This document shows positions 27,374-37,120 of a DNA stretch of 64,000 bases, in pieces. Made by a program: the position numbers and the translations under genes. The stretch lies in assembly GCF_042652645.1 (NCBI RefSeq), contig NZ_JBHSGU010000002.1:1-64000 (forward strand), in the 5' to 3' direction. The notes beneath the pieces are model-generated. The model saw only the letters and a program-made list of their open reading frames with translations. It did not search any database and had not been told where the DNA came from. The stretch comes from Glaciecola siphonariae (GTDB lineage: Bacteria; Pseudomonadota; Gammaproteobacteria; Enterobacterales; Alteromonadaceae). Each line of letters begins with the position of its first letter. Positions within the stretch are counted from its first letter, which is position 1.

Positions 27374-28684
27374 ATGTCGAATAAACAGAATTTGAAAACG
27401 CAGGCGGGAGACCGAATTGCGATAGTCGCAGGTTTACGCACGCCATTTGCAAAAATGGCCACCTATTTCCATGGTGTCCCTGCAGTGGATTTAGCCAAAA
27501 TGGTAGTGAATGAGTTAATGATCCGCAATGATGTGGACCCGGCCATTATTGAACAGGTTGTTTATGGGCAAGTTGTACAGATGCCAGAAGCTCCGAACAT
27601 TGCTCGAGAAGTTGTGTTAGGCACGGGCATGGGCGTGCATACCGATGCATACAGTGTGTCAAGAGCTTGCGCTACGAGCTTCCAGTCTACAGTTAACGTA
27701 TTAGAATCGATGATGGTGGGCAATATTGAAGTGGGTATTGCTGGTGGCGCCGACTCAACATCTGTGTCGCCAATTGGCGTGTCTAAAAACCTTGCGCGAG
27801 CCTTGGTAGACCTACAGAAAGCAAAAACAGCGGGTCAAAAATTCAATATCTTTAAGAAATTGGGTGTGAAAGACCTTATGCCAGTCCCTCCTGCCGTTGC
27901 AGAGTATTCTACCGGTTTGTCGATGGGACAAACGGCGGAGCAAATGGCAAAAAGTCATGGTATTAGCCGACAGGAACAAGATGCCTTAGCACATCGCTCA
28001 CATTCTCTCGCGGCACAAAATTGGGAGGCAGGCCATTTAAGTCATGAAGTGATGACCGCTTATGCCGAGCCCTACAAAGGGGCATTGTCAAAGGACAACA
28101 ATGTACGCTTTGACTCAACGCTTGAAGGCTATGCCAAGCTAAAACCTGTATTTGATAAGAAGTATGGCTCGGTCACGGCCGCAAACGCAACGCCGCTCAC
28201 AGACGGTGCGTCAGCGGTGTTGATGATGACCGAAAGTAAAGCGAAAGCAATGGGTTATAAACCCCTTGGATATATCAAAAGCTACGCGTTTGCGGCGATT
28301 GGCGTGCTCGAAGATATGCTTATGGGACCGTCATACGCAACGCCTATAGCGCTCGATAGAGCGGGCATGAGTTTGTCTGACCTTACGCTGATTGAAATGC
28401 ATGAGGCGTTTGCCGCTCAAACGCTTGCCAACGTAAAAATGTTTGCCAGTGACAAATTTGCACAAGAGAAACTCGGTAGGAAAAAAGCCACCGGTGAAAT
28501 TGACATGGACAAGTTCAACCAAATGGGTAGCTCGATTGCTTATGGACATCCTTTTGCTGCCACGGGCACGCGCATGATCACGCAGATGCTCAATGACCTC
28601 AACCGTAAGGGCGGTGGAACAGGATTGCTGACAGCATGTGCAGCAGGCGGACTTGGTGCAGCTATGATTGTGGAGACAGAATAA
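27374..28684 (+). CDS. fadI: acetyl-CoA C-acyltransferase FadI (3-ketoacyl-CoA thiolase)
   Basis: 436 aa, matching FadI length. Thiolase fold: the nucleophile Cys99 in SRACATSFQS, MHEAFAAQTL (catalytic His of the middle domain), AYGHPFAATGTRM and the C-terminal CAAGGLGAAM with the second Cys. It cleaves 3-ketoacyl-CoA to acetyl-CoA plus a shortened acyl-CoA in beta-oxidation, as beta subunit of the FadIJ complex. A GAGGA ribosome binding site lies about 9 nt before the ATG. The stop overlaps the fadJ start (TAATG). Confidence 0.96.
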   Translation: MSNKQNLKTQAGDRIAIVAGLRTPFAKMATYFHGVPAVDLAKMVVNELMIRNDVDPAIIEQVVYGQVVQMPEAPNIAREVVLGTGMGVHTDAYSVSRACATSFQSTVNVLESMMVGNIEVGIAGGADSTSVSPIGVSKNLARALVDLQKAKTAGQKFNIFKKLGVKDLMPVPPAVAEYSTGLSMGQTAEQMAKSHGISRQEQDALAHRSHSLAAQNWEAGHLSHEVMTAYAEPYKGALSKDNNVRFDSTLEGYAKLKPVFDKKYGSVTAANATPLTDGASAVLMMTESKAKAMGYKPLGYIKSYAFAAIGVLEDMLMGPSYATPIALDRAGMSLSDLTLIEMHEAFAAQTLANVKMFASDKFAQEKLGRKKATGEIDMDKFNQMGSSIAYGHPFAATGTRMITQMLNDLNRKGGGTGLLTACAAGGLGAAMIVETE

Positions 28685-30795
28685 TGAGTGCTTTTAGCCT
28701 TGAGAAACGAGACGACGGTATTGCGATTTTAACCATGGATGTACCGGGTGAATCCATGAATACCTTAAAAGCCGATTTTGGCGATGAGATTTCAGCCATA
28801 TTAGACGACATAGAGAACGATGCAGATATCAAAGGTGTCGTTGTAGCAAGCGGTAAAAAAGACTCTTTTGTTGCAGGGGCCGATGTGTCGATGCTTGCTG
28901 CTTGCCAGTCGAGCGAAGATGCCGAGGCCTTATCGGTCGCTGGACAACAGATATTCGACCGCATTGAAGCGATGAGCAAAACTTTTGTTGCTGCAATTCA
29001 CGGTCCTGCTCTAGGCGGCGGTTTAGAGCTAGCTTTGGCGTGTAACTATCGCATATGCAGCGACAGTTCAAAGACACAGCTTGGCTTACCTGAAGTGCAG
29101 TTAGGCTTACTCCCGGGCAGTGGCGGCACACAGAGACTACCAGTGCTGATTGGCGTGCAGCAAGCCATGAAGATGATGCTAACGGGTGCTCCGGCACGCG
29201 CAAAACAAGCTAAAAAATACGGTATTGTAGATGATATGGTGCCGCAAACCATATTGATGGATGTCGCGATTAAATATGCAGCGACGCCAAAGTCTAAGCA
29301 CGAAGCCAATAAATCGATGGCCGACAAAATGCTAGAGAATACTAGCTTGGGTCGTAAAATCATGTTTCGTAAGGCCAGAGAAGCTACGCTTGCCAAAACC
29401 AAAGGCAACTACCCAGCGCCGATGTACATCATAGACAGCATCGAGGCAGGCTTAGATAATCCCAAAAAAGGATACGCGACAGAAGCGCGCTTATTTGGCA
29501 AGTTGGTTATGACAAAAGAGTCAAAACAGCTTCGTGAAATATTTTTTGCCACCACCGAAATGAAAAAAGAAAATGGGGTAGAGGGTGTTTCTCCCAAGCC
29601 GATTAAAAAGGCGGGTGTTTTAGGCGGCGGCCTGATGGGCGGCGGTATTGCCTTTGTTACCGCAACAAAAGCAAAAGTGCCAGTGCGCATTAAAGATATC
29701 AACGAGAATGGCATAGCCGGTGCACTCAAATACAGCTACGACATCTTAAATGCTAAAGTGAAAAAACGCTTCATGCGCGCATCTGAGATGCAGCAGCAAC
29801 TCGCTATGATCACTGGCTGCTTGGACTATAGCGGTTATAAAAACAACGATATTGTAGTTGAAGCAGTGTTCGAAGACTTAGGCCTGAAGCAGGATATGGT
29901 CGCGCAGATAGAGGAGCATTGCGGTAAAGACGTTATTTTTGCGTCTAATACATCGTCTATACCCATCGCTGATATTGCTGCTAAGGCTGCACGTCCTGAA
30001 AATGTTGTAGGTTTGCACTATTTCTCACCGGTAGACAAAATGCCGCTTGCTGAGGTTATTCCTCACGCATCGACGTCTGACCAAGTCATTTCAAGCACGG
30101 TAGAGTTTGCCAAACGTCAAGGCAAAACTCCGATTGTGGTGAAAGACGGCGCTGGATTTTATGTAAATAGGATTTTAGCTCCTTACATGAGTGAGGCCGG
30201 CTATTTGGCTATGGAAGGACAACCCGTTGATGCGATAGACAAGGCCTTGGTTAAGTTCGGGTTTCCTGTGGGTGCGTTTAAGCTGTTAGACGAAGTAGGG
30301 ATAGATGTAGGCACTAAAATCATACCTATTTTAAAAGGACAGTTTGGTGAGCGTTTCTCTGCACCAGATGCTTTTGACAAGCTCCTAGAAAACGACCGTA
30401 AAGGAAAGAAAAACCAAGCGGGTTTTTACGATTACAAGGGTAAAAACAACGGTAAAGAGGTAGATGAGTCTGTATATGAGTTATTAGGCATATCGCCGGT
30501 CACAAAGTATACAGATGCGACCGTCGTTGAGCGCTGTGTTTTGCTTATGCTGAATGAAGCCGCGCGCTGTTTGGAAGAGGGCGTTATTCGCAATGCTCGC
30601 GATGGTGACATTGGTGCGATTTTTGGCATTGGCTTTCCGCCGTTCTTGGGCGGACCATTTCGCTACATGGATGAGCTAGGTCTTGCTCACTTGGTAGGGC
30701 GTTTAGAGCATTACAGTGCCAGTTACAGTGATAAATATACACCAGCTGATATTTTAGTGCGCATGAACAAAAATCAAGAAACCTTTTATAAATAA
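28684..30795 (+). CDS. fadJ: fatty-acid oxidation complex alpha subunit FadJ
   Basis: 703 aa from ATG 28684 (1 nt overlap with fadI). A longer reading from 28636 runs inside fadI and is not credible. N-terminal enoyl-CoA hydratase/isomerase domain (about 1-190) with AGADVSML, ALGGGLELALACN and GLPEVQLGLLPGSGGTQRLP (catalytic Glu pair). NAD-binding 3-hydroxyacyl-CoA dehydrogenase domain from about 300 with GVLGGGLMGGGIAF, FASNTSSIPI and LHYFSPVDKMPLAEVI (catalytic His). The C-terminal helical domain follows. Carries out hydration and dehydrogenation in beta-oxidation with FadI. Confidence 0.96.
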   Translation: MSAFSLEKRDDGIAILTMDVPGESMNTLKADFGDEISAILDDIENDADIKGVVVASGKKDSFVAGADVSMLAACQSSEDAEALSVAGQQIFDRIEAMSKTFVAAIHGPALGGGLELALACNYRICSDSSKTQLGLPEVQLGLLPGSGGTQRLPVLIGVQQAMKMMLTGAPARAKQAKKYGIVDDMVPQTILMDVAIKYAATPKSKHEANKSMADKMLENTSLGRKIMFRKAREATLAKTKGNYPAPMYIIDSIEAGLDNPKKGYATEARLFGKLVMTKESKQLREIFFATTEMKKENGVEGVSPKPIKKAGVLGGGLMGGGIAFVTATKAKVPVRIKDINENGIAGALKYSYDILNAKVKKRFMRASEMQQQLAMITGCLDYSGYKNNDIVVEAVFEDLGLKQDMVAQIEEHCGKDVIFASNTSSIPIADIAAKAARPENVVGLHYFSPVDKMPLAEVIPHASTSDQVISSTVEFAKRQGKTPIVVKDGAGFYVNRILAPYMSEAGYLAMEGQPVDAIDKALVKFGFPVGAFKLLDEVGIDVGTKIIPILKGQFGERFSAPDAFDKLLENDRKGKKNQAGFYDYKGKNNGKEVDESVYELLGISPVTKYTDATVVERCVLLMLNEAARCLEEGVIRNARDGDIGAIFGIGFPPFLGGPFRYMDELGLAHLVGRLEHYSASYSDKYTPADILVRMNKNQETFYK

Positions 30796-30820
30796 GTCAT
30801 TTTTTGGTTAATTAAGTGTT

Positions 30821-30846
30821 AAAAATCCGGCTTAAGCCGGATTTTT
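30821..30846 (+). terminator. intrinsic terminator after fadIJ
   Basis: AAAAATCCGG (30821-30830) pairs with CCGGATTTTT (30837-30846) around CTTAAG. It lies 25 bp after the fadJ stop. The stem is symmetrical. Confidence 0.8.
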
Positions 30847-30987
30847 CATGTTAAAGCTGTGAAATTGATGCTCTAATGCTCTTGCGCGATGCCCTTCGTC
30901 CCCACAGTTGTCATCTGCGCAGTCGCCCAAAGGGTAGATTTTCGATTTTGCGTAAGGGGCATTCACTTCAATGTATGGAGTTGCTAG

Positions 30988-31191
30988 ATGTTTACAATTT
31001 TATTAGTACTTAGCTTTGCCCTGTCGATGGTATACATGTATATCGAAGCGGTGATTTACGGACTTGAAAAGCGAAAGTGGGCACTTGCGGCCATCGTGTT
31101 AGGTCCAATGCTCTTACCCATGTTCCAAATCACAAAACGTATGGCTTTACGCAAGGTTGCTGGCTTCGATAGCGTTTACTTAGACGCATAA
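30988..31191 (+). CDS. small membrane protein, unknown function
   Basis: 67 aa, preceded by GGAG 8 nt before the ATG. The first 20 residues form a hydrophobic helix (FTILLVLSFALSMVYMYIEA). A second hydrophobic segment is at 33-48 (LAAIVLGPMLLPMFQI). A basic stretch (KRMALRKV) and an ordinary C terminus follow. The composition looks like a genuine two-helix inner membrane protein. I do not recognise the family. The downstream gene is convergent. Confidence 0.6.
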   Translation: MFTILLVLSFALSMVYMYIEAVIYGLEKRKWALAAIVLGPMLLPMFQITKRMALRKVAGFDSVYLDA

Positions 31192-31222
31192 GCAAAACGC
31201 ATAAGCAAAACGCATAACCAAA
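31190..31222. repeat. short tandem repeat, about 2.5 copies of a 13-mer
   Basis: The unit AAGCAAAACGCAT occurs twice in tandem, with a third partial copy reading AACCAAAAC. The first copy overlaps the stop codon of the small membrane protein gene. Probably slippage. It could let the C terminus or the intergenic distance vary. Confidence 0.6.
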
Positions 31223-31226
31223 ACAG

Positions 31227-33992
31227 CTATTGCACGTTGGGCCGGTGAGTAAAATGTGCAAAGTCTTCGTGGGACGCGGCTTGAGTATCATTTGTCAACA
31301 ATGCTTGACCCGCGCCTGGGTGCATGAGTTTAGCAAGCGTGTGCTTTAAATCTTCACCGCTCACGTTTGCGATTGACGCCTGCAGGCGTTTGTAATCATA
31401 AAACCCGTTACTGCTGTCGAAGTTTGCCCAAAGTCGCCGTGCAGTACTTGCGATGTCTTTGTCTAAGGGCTTGCACTGCTCTATCACTCGAGGGCGCGCC
31501 TGTTCAATTTCTTCTTCGGTTTCCTCCCAGTTATCTAGCATCTGCTCAATGACGCTCATAATGCCTCTGTATAATTGGCTCGCGCCTGCTTCAGAAGACT
31601 GCAGGTAAATGGCGATACCTGCTTGCGCATTAATGGGTTTATAGCCAGCGCCTACAAGATAGGCTAACTGCTGCTCATTACGCAGACGCAGAAATACATG
31701 GGGGCTTAATATATGCTCTAGCATCAAACAAATTGCGGTGGCATGTTCTTTCAAATAATACACGCCGTCGTCTATTTCTTTTAGCTGTTGATAAAGCACC
31801 AAGGCAGTTTGTGTACTGTCAATCGCGTGCAACTTTGGCAGGCACCCCTGCTCAATATAATTTGCCGTAATCTTTGGTTTTTGCCATAGACTTTTGGCCG
31901 TTAAGCGCCCCTGTAACTGCTGATGCATGCGCTGCGCTGCAAATAAACGCCAGTTACCCACCATCAGAGCCTCTACGCATACTTTTTGAAAAAACTCGCC
32001 TTGATGTGCATTCAGCGTTTCAAAAGCCAATGATTTTACTGCGTTTACCTGCTGCTTAATGGAAAATGTATCCCCTTGAATAAGCGTATTTAGGTTCGCG
32101 AACATTTGGTTTATGGGTTTTTGCACCAAGCTATTGCTTAATCGCTTATTGATAACTTCTTTTCCGTGGTCAAATTCGTCACGATTAAGCCTAAATGCAA
32201 TCATGCAGTTCACGATTTCGATGCACAGCATCAGTTGTTTGTCGCTAAAGCCTGTGGTGTGTATCGTTAGCCCATGCTGATGACCGTACACGCGAAACGC
32301 GATACCTGCGTCAGTCGCCTGATAAAAGCGTCGCTGCAAATATTTTTCGAGCGCTTCTACCCATATTTTTTTGCTGACTGTGTGCTCTAAAGTGGCACAC
32401 ATCGCGGGGCTATTAACAGAGATAAAACAATCTCCGCAGGGCTGAGAGTCTTTGATTACTTGCGCAAATTTGAGCTTCACACCGTGGTTATCAAATACTT
32501 TAACAGTGCCTGACGGAAGTTCTGGCGTTACCATAAGCAGCTGTGCACTGACATACGCATTTTGTGGTGCTAGCATGAATGGTGTTTGTGTATCTGCTGA
32601 AATACTTGGTAAAGATTGAACGCTATACGGCACATCATAGAACTCGGTTGTTTTATCAACTGCAGCGTGTTCATCTATAAAGTAGACATGATGTATTGAT
32701 TCCGCCATTTGCCTAACGATTTCTTGGATGCGAGTTTTGGCTTGATGAAAGCTGTGCTGAGGCAGTGAACTATTGTCGCTTTTGTTGTTTCCCTCATGCA
32801 GAGATTGAGCCGTCTCAATACAGGCCTCGATAGGGTCGCGTTTGTTGCCATATTTAGCAAATAGATTCTCTTGCTTCTCTAATTCATTAAATCGCCAGTT
32901 TGCCAACTGACTTTGGCCTAAGAAACGGATGTAGCCAGTTACCAAGGCTATAATATTTTCTTTGTTCTTTGCACCGCTAGGAGAGAGCGTAAGATGCAGT
33001 TGTAATTCTTCGCACTTGTCTTGTTCGATACCGCCGGTAAAGGTAATTGCTCTTATCCATTTTTTCATAGCAAAGATATCGAAGACGCCTTGCTTGTGTT
33101 TACTTTCAAACTGTTTGCGCAGCATTTTTAGTGCGTAAGCATCAACGACTTCATCCTGCTTATCAACTAACCAACATAATACCAATTGGCAATAGGAATG
33201 TTTGACTCTCAGGTTTACCCAAATATTCTGCATGTCTTGTGTATATAATGCAGGGAGTTGCAGTGCATGGTTCGCTGGTTTTTCAGCAATCCCAGCTGAT
33301 AATATATGCTTTGCTTGGCCTAATAAGTCGTTAAATGGCAAGTCATCAAAAGGCAAGTCGTTATAAGCGTCATGGCGCGGTAGTTTTATACAGACAGCAA
33401 TATTGCCTGAATGGAAGTAGTTTTCATGGTGCTCGATAAGCGAGCTTTGTAATTCATCTAAGCTTTGTTTAGAGAATGTTTGCGCATTCCCTACGGTAAA
33501 GCGATGAAACGGATGCGCTTGATTGGCAATCGCTTTTTTGACCGAGAATAAGCCCCTGACAGGGTCTTGCTGCTTGAGCCTAAATTCTTGCTCAATTGCA
33601 GCAATCTCACTTTTTATCCCATCAATTGAAAAAGATGGATGGGTGATTTTATTCCAAAGCATTTTAAGCGCTGAAATAAAACCACTTTGATGGCAGCTAA
33701 GATGAAAATTAGTATGACACGCATGGGTCCAACCGTTAATATAGCCACCTTGGCTGGCGACATGCTTTTCGAGTGCATCCTCATGTTCGCCGCGCTTGCT
33801 GCGATGAAAAATCATATGCTCTAAAAGATGAGAAAAACCGTAGCACTGAGTAGTCTCGTGATATTGTCCTGCAGCTACCGATACCGAAACAATGGGCACA
33901 GGCGTTGCGTCACTTCGGATAATAGCCAGCTTTAAGCCGTTAGGAAGTGTTTCGACAACTAGGTTTTGGTCTGTACTTTTTAATAAATACAC
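31227..33992 (-). CDS. M16 family zinc metallopeptidase (insulinase/pitrilysin-like)
   Basis: 921 aa, full length for single-chain M16A enzymes. The inverted zinc motif HLLEH is at 55-59, with the third ligand Glu in SEIAAIEQEF (about 134-136), so the active domain is intact. Later domains lack the motif, as expected for the inactive half, which includes RNEQQLAYLVGAGYKPI, the R..x..Y substrate-binding region. No signal peptide is evident (MYLLKSTDQNLVVETLPNGLKLAI), so it is predicted cytoplasmic, unlike periplasmic pitrilysin. It likely degrades peptides. It stands alone between convergent and divergent neighbours. Confidence 0.9.
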   Translation of the reverse strand: MYLLKSTDQNLVVETLPNGLKLAIIRSDATPVPIVSVSVAAGQYHETTQCYGFSHLLEHMIFHRSKRGEHEDALEKHVASQGGYINGWTHACHTNFHLSCHQSGFISALKMLWNKITHPSFSIDGIKSEIAAIEQEFRLKQQDPVRGLFSVKKAIANQAHPFHRFTVGNAQTFSKQSLDELQSSLIEHHENYFHSGNIAVCIKLPRHDAYNDLPFDDLPFNDLLGQAKHILSAGIAEKPANHALQLPALYTQDMQNIWVNLRVKHSYCQLVLCWLVDKQDEVVDAYALKMLRKQFESKHKQGVFDIFAMKKWIRAITFTGGIEQDKCEELQLHLTLSPSGAKNKENIIALVTGYIRFLGQSQLANWRFNELEKQENLFAKYGNKRDPIEACIETAQSLHEGNNKSDNSSLPQHSFHQAKTRIQEIVRQMAESIHHVYFIDEHAAVDKTTEFYDVPYSVQSLPSISADTQTPFMLAPQNAYVSAQLLMVTPELPSGTVKVFDNHGVKLKFAQVIKDSQPCGDCFISVNSPAMCATLEHTVSKKIWVEALEKYLQRRFYQATDAGIAFRVYGHQHGLTIHTTGFSDKQLMLCIEIVNCMIAFRLNRDEFDHGKEVINKRLSNSLVQKPINQMFANLNTLIQGDTFSIKQQVNAVKSLAFETLNAHQGEFFQKVCVEALMVGNWRLFAAQRMHQQLQGRLTAKSLWQKPKITANYIEQGCLPKLHAIDSTQTALVLYQQLKEIDDGVYYLKEHATAICLMLEHILSPHVFLRLRNEQQLAYLVGAGYKPINAQAGIAIYLQSSEAGASQLYRGIMSVIEQMLDNWEETEEEIEQARPRVIEQCKPLDKDIASTARRLWANFDSSNGFYDYKRLQASIANVSGEDLKHTLAKLMHPGAGQALLTNDTQAASHEDFAHFTHRPNVQ

Positions 33993-34117
33993 AGATATCT
34001 CTAGATGTAACGCCTAAGTAAGCATAGCGCGTTGTAAAGGAAGTGTGCAAACTGTCGTTAACAATAAACAGGTTTGCTGTTGTATCTAATAGCGTCTATA
34101 GGTCAGATTACTTTAAT

Positions 34118-34630
34118 ATGATATTGATAATAATGCGTCATGGTGAGGCAACGCCTTACCAAGCCAATGATAAATCCAGAGCGTTAACACGCTTCGGGCT
34201 TACTCAATCTGCGAACGCGGGAAAGCGCCTATCTGACTATTTTACTGGGCGAGGGTTAGCTGCAAGTATCGACCAAGTATGGGTGAGTCCTTATTTGCGC
34301 ACGCAGCAAACCTATGATGCGGTGAGTGAACATATGCACTTTAACCAAAAACACGACACCGATTTAATCACGCCTATGGGAAGGGCAAATGATGTGCATG
34401 ATTTTATTGATGGCATTTTGCATCAACAAAACGGCGGCACAGAGACTGCAGATAGCAAAACGCCTGAACATTTGATGCTGATAAGTCATATGCCTCTGGT
34501 CAGTCTGCTTGCCGACAAAGTGTGTACAGGTTTTAATGGAAAAATCTTTGATACTGCCGATATTCTTATCATCGACTACGACCCGACCACTCATATTGGT
34601 CAGCAAATCGCCTTATATCAAAGTATTTAG
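34118..34630 (+). CDS. sixA: phosphohistidine phosphatase SixA
   Basis: 170 aa from ATG 34118 (MILIIMRHGEAT). The in-frame upstream part from 34043 has no homology to the family and is not included. Histidine-phosphatase signature: RHGEA at 7-11 (nucleophile His8), LTRFGLTQ, VSPYLRTQQT and the second His in LISHMPLVSLLAD. SixA dephosphorylates phosphohistidine on HPt domains or the nitrogen-PTS protein NPr. It overlaps nothing and is followed after 20 bp by a small gene on the same strand. The ribosome binding site is weak. Confidence 0.9.
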   Translation: MILIIMRHGEATPYQANDKSRALTRFGLTQSANAGKRLSDYFTGRGLAASIDQVWVSPYLRTQQTYDAVSEHMHFNQKHDTDLITPMGRANDVHDFIDGILHQQNGGTETADSKTPEHLMLISHMPLVSLLADKVCTGFNGKIFDTADILIIDYDPTTHIGQQIALYQSI

Positions 34631-34650
34631 TAGAGGAGGGCGCTATTACT

Positions 34651-34842
34651 ATGCAAAAAGTTATGCACAAATTGTCATTGCCAAGCGCCCTTAGACTGTC
34701 GTTAAAGCAGCATGCTATGTCAGCAGATATTCCCGACGACGACGAGCTCAACAAGCTCGTTCATAAATTAGATGACCTCAATGTAAAGATTGAAGCTATC
34801 AAAGCTAAAGCGCTTGCTAACAGAGCCAAGCGCGACTACTGA
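34651..34842 (+). CDS. small hypothetical protein with C-terminal helix
   Basis: 63 aa, preceded by a very strong AGGAGG 11 nt upstream. The N-terminal half is basic (KLSLPSALRLSLKQH). Residues 30-60 form an amphipathic, coiled-coil-like helix (DDELNKLVHKLDDLNVKIEAIKAKALANRAK). It begins 20 bp after sixA, so it is likely co-transcribed. The last 7 nt overlap the end of the convergent corB-like gene. I do not recognise it. The ribosome binding site and composition argue that it is real. Confidence 0.55.
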   Translation: MQKVMHKLSLPSALRLSLKQHAMSADIPDDDELNKLVHKLDDLNVKIEAIKAKALANRAKRDY

Positions 34843-36140
34843 CGCTCTGCTTCTTCACGGGTCTGGTTTGGGTCTCGATAGTATTCAGGCTGTACCCGCA
34901 CTGTTTTAATCATGTTACCGCTTATATCCACAATCTCAACAGGGTAGCCAGCTAGCCGCAGGCTAATATTGTTCTCGGGTATTTCTTCTAGGTATTCAAT
35001 AATGAGCCCGTTCAGGGTTTTTGGCCCATCAATCGGAAACTTCCAATCAAGCTCTTTGTTAAGCTCGCGAATGTTGGTGCTGCCGTCGACTAAGAAGCTA
35101 CCGTCTTGTTGCAACATGGCCTCTTTATGGTAGTCAGGAAGCATGCTGGTAGTGAAATCACCGATAATTTCCTCGAGTATATCCTCTAAGGTAACGAGGC
35201 CTTGAATATCACCGTATTCATCTACCACTAACCCGATTCGTTCGCGCTCAGCTTGAAACTTATACATCAAAGTATGCAGGGGCGTTGAATCGGGTGTGTA
35301 GTAAATTTCGCGCACTGCTCTGAGCATAGACGCCTTAGTAAATTGGTCTTTTGACAACAAACGAAGGGCATCGCGCACATGCACAAAACCCACTGCATCA
35401 TCGATGCTGTCGCGATACAAGAGAACACGAGTGTGCTGAGAATGAGTAAGCTTTTTCTGGAGTAACTTCCAATCATCGTTAATGTCGAGCGCAAAGATTT
35501 CGCTGCGCGGTACCATAATGTCTTCGGCGGTGACTTTTTCTAGATCGAGAATGCTTACCAGCATGTCTTGGTGTTTCTGTGGGATCATGGCGCCGGCTTC
35601 ATGCACGACGGTACGCAGCTCTTCTCGGCTAAGTGAGTCGCCGCTGCCACCGGTGGTGTTTATCCGTAGCAACATCAACACACCGTTTGTGATGGCGTTG
35701 ACAAATTTTACCAGTGGCGTAAGTAAATACGACAGCGGAAGCAGAAAAAATGAGCTTGGGAAGGCAATCTTTTCTGGATATAAGGCAGCAAAGGTCTTTG
35801 GCGTGACTTCTGCAAATACCAAGATAATTAGCGTCAAACCAATCATCGTTACAATCGGTCCGTAGATAGGACCAAACAATCGGTCAAAAAGGGCAGTGGC
35901 AACAACGGTAGCGGCAATGTTGACCAAATTATTGCCTATTAAAATTAAGCCAATTAGGCGGTCTGGGCGTTCAAGCAGTTTTTGCGAGCGTATAGCGCCG
36001 GCCTTACCCTCATTTGCAAGGTGCTTAAGGCGATAACGGTTGATGGTCATTAGCCCGGTTTCAGAGCTTGAGAAATAGGCTGACATTAATATCAGTACAC
36101 CTAAAGCAATAGTTAGGGTCGTAGTGTCTATTTGGTCCAA
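34836..36140 (-). CDS. CNNM/CorB-like HlyC/CorC family membrane protein (YfjD-like)
   Basis: 434 aa. DUF21 (CNNM) membrane domain at 1-175 with SAYFSSSETGLMTINRYRLKHLANEG, the conserved S.SE...M motif of Mg2+ site proteins. CBS pair at about 195-320 (TAEDIMVPRSEIFALDI, IYYTPDSTPLHTLMYKFQAER), then the CorC_HlyC domain (VDEYGDIQGLVTLEDILEEIIGDF, SFLVDGSTNIRELNKEL). CorB-type proteins are implicated in Mg2+ and Co2+ handling. Its neighbours ypjD and divergent ffh match the E. coli order yfjD-ypjD-ffh. Confidence 0.93.
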   Translation of the reverse strand: MDQIDTTTLTIALGVLILMSAYFSSSETGLMTINRYRLKHLANEGKAGAIRSQKLLERPDRLIGLILIGNNLVNIAATVVATALFDRLFGPIYGPIVTMIGLTLIILVFAEVTPKTFAALYPEKIAFPSSFFLLPLSYLLTPLVKFVNAITNGVLMLLRINTTGGSGDSLSREELRTVVHEAGAMIPQKHQDMLVSILDLEKVTAEDIMVPRSEIFALDINDDWKLLQKKLTHSQHTRVLLYRDSIDDAVGFVHVRDALRLLSKDQFTKASMLRAVREIYYTPDSTPLHTLMYKFQAERERIGLVVDEYGDIQGLVTLEDILEEIIGDFTTSMLPDYHKEAMLQQDGSFLVDGSTNIRELNKELDWKFPIDGPKTLNGLIIEYLEEIPENNISLRLAGYPVEIVDISGNMIKTVRVQPEYYRDPNQTREEAERQ

Positions 36141-36188
36141 GGTGAAGTTCCTTTAGGGAATGTAAAACGAGATAAAAACATAATCGGT

Positions 36189-36989
36189 CTAGTGGATTAA
36201 CCATTCTTTTACGATGCGACTGCCAAAATATCCCAAGCCAAGGAGAATGATGCCAGTGAGATTGAAAATGACCGCGCTGCGCGCTTTAAGGCCAATGCTT
36301 TTATGTAGCACTAAAGCAACAATAAATGTCAATAAGGCGAGACTGCTAAGCAGTGTTTTGTGTGCGTAGCCGTCGGCAAACATATTAGGCACAAAAATAA
36401 ATCCTGAGGCTAGTGCAACGGCCAGAAGTACAGCGCCGAGTGTCATTAGTTTATAGAGTATATTTTCAACCGACATGAGAGGAGGCAAGCCAGAGTGCAA
36501 CATCATCTTACTTTTTTGCTTGAGTTGATAATTGATAAAACTGAGCTGGCACGCGTACAGCGTGCTAATACCCAATACGCCAAAGGCAACAAGGGACAAA
36601 AGAATATGACTGACCAAGCCCATGCTCATATTTAAACTAATGCCGGTAGTCGCCGGAAAAACGTGATGCAAGAGAACAAACAGGGCAGAGAAAAAACAGA
36701 CAATGGGCAAAAATACTAAATTTCGGATATACCTATTTGCAACAAGCATGGTCAAAGTAATAAGCAGCGCTAGCAGCGCTGCGACAAAGGTGAGGCTGAG
36801 CTGTTCGTTCTGATGTCCGCGCGTGGCCATAATCAACACTATTAAATGCGCAAACGCCGCCGCCATGAGCAAAATGCTGGCGTATTTAGTCCGGTTGATG
36901 CGTTGTTCAAAGAACTCGCGCGCAAACAGCGTGCCTGCAATGGCATATAGCAGGATACTAATGACGGAGACTGTGGTGGCTAAACTCAT
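36189..36989 (-). CDS. ypjD: CcsA/YpjD-type inner membrane protein (cytochrome c assembly fold)
   Basis: 266 aa, eight predicted membrane helices. Histidines sit in helices or loops at HHVFPATTGIS, SHILLSLVAFGVLG and ADGYAHKTLLSSLALLTF, matching the His-bearing haem-handling region of CcsA-family proteins (the WWD motif is not obvious). In E. coli ypjD lies between yfjD and ffh, exactly as here. The exact function is not known. It lies 48 bp upstream of the corB-like gene and divergent from ffh. Confidence 0.88.
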   Translation of the reverse strand: MSLATTVSVISILLYAIAGTLFAREFFEQRINRTKYASILLMAAAFAHLIVLIMATRGHQNEQLSLTFVAALLALLITLTMLVANRYIRNLVFLPIVCFFSALFVLLHHVFPATTGISLNMSMGLVSHILLSLVAFGVLGISTLYACQLSFINYQLKQKSKMMLHSGLPPLMSVENILYKLMTLGAVLLAVALASGFIFVPNMFADGYAHKTLLSSLALLTFIVALVLHKSIGLKARSAVIFNLTGIILLGLGYFGSRIVKEWLIH

Positions 36990-37120
36990 TTAAAGACCCT
37001 GATGCTAACTGTCTACAGAAGGTGTATGGGTAAAAAGATAAAGTTACCGCAAAGATTCCGAATACGACTAGGTTTATTGTATACTCATTCTAACGTTAGC
37101 GAAAAATTATTTATAAATAT

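Noticed and set aside
28636..28683. Upstream start for fadJ inside fadI
   Set aside because: The residues are not FadJ-like, and the TAATG overlap start is normal for this pair.
31190..31222. Tandem repeat as a CRISPR remnant
   Set aside because: Only 13 nt, directly adjacent, no spacers, and no cas genes in the window.
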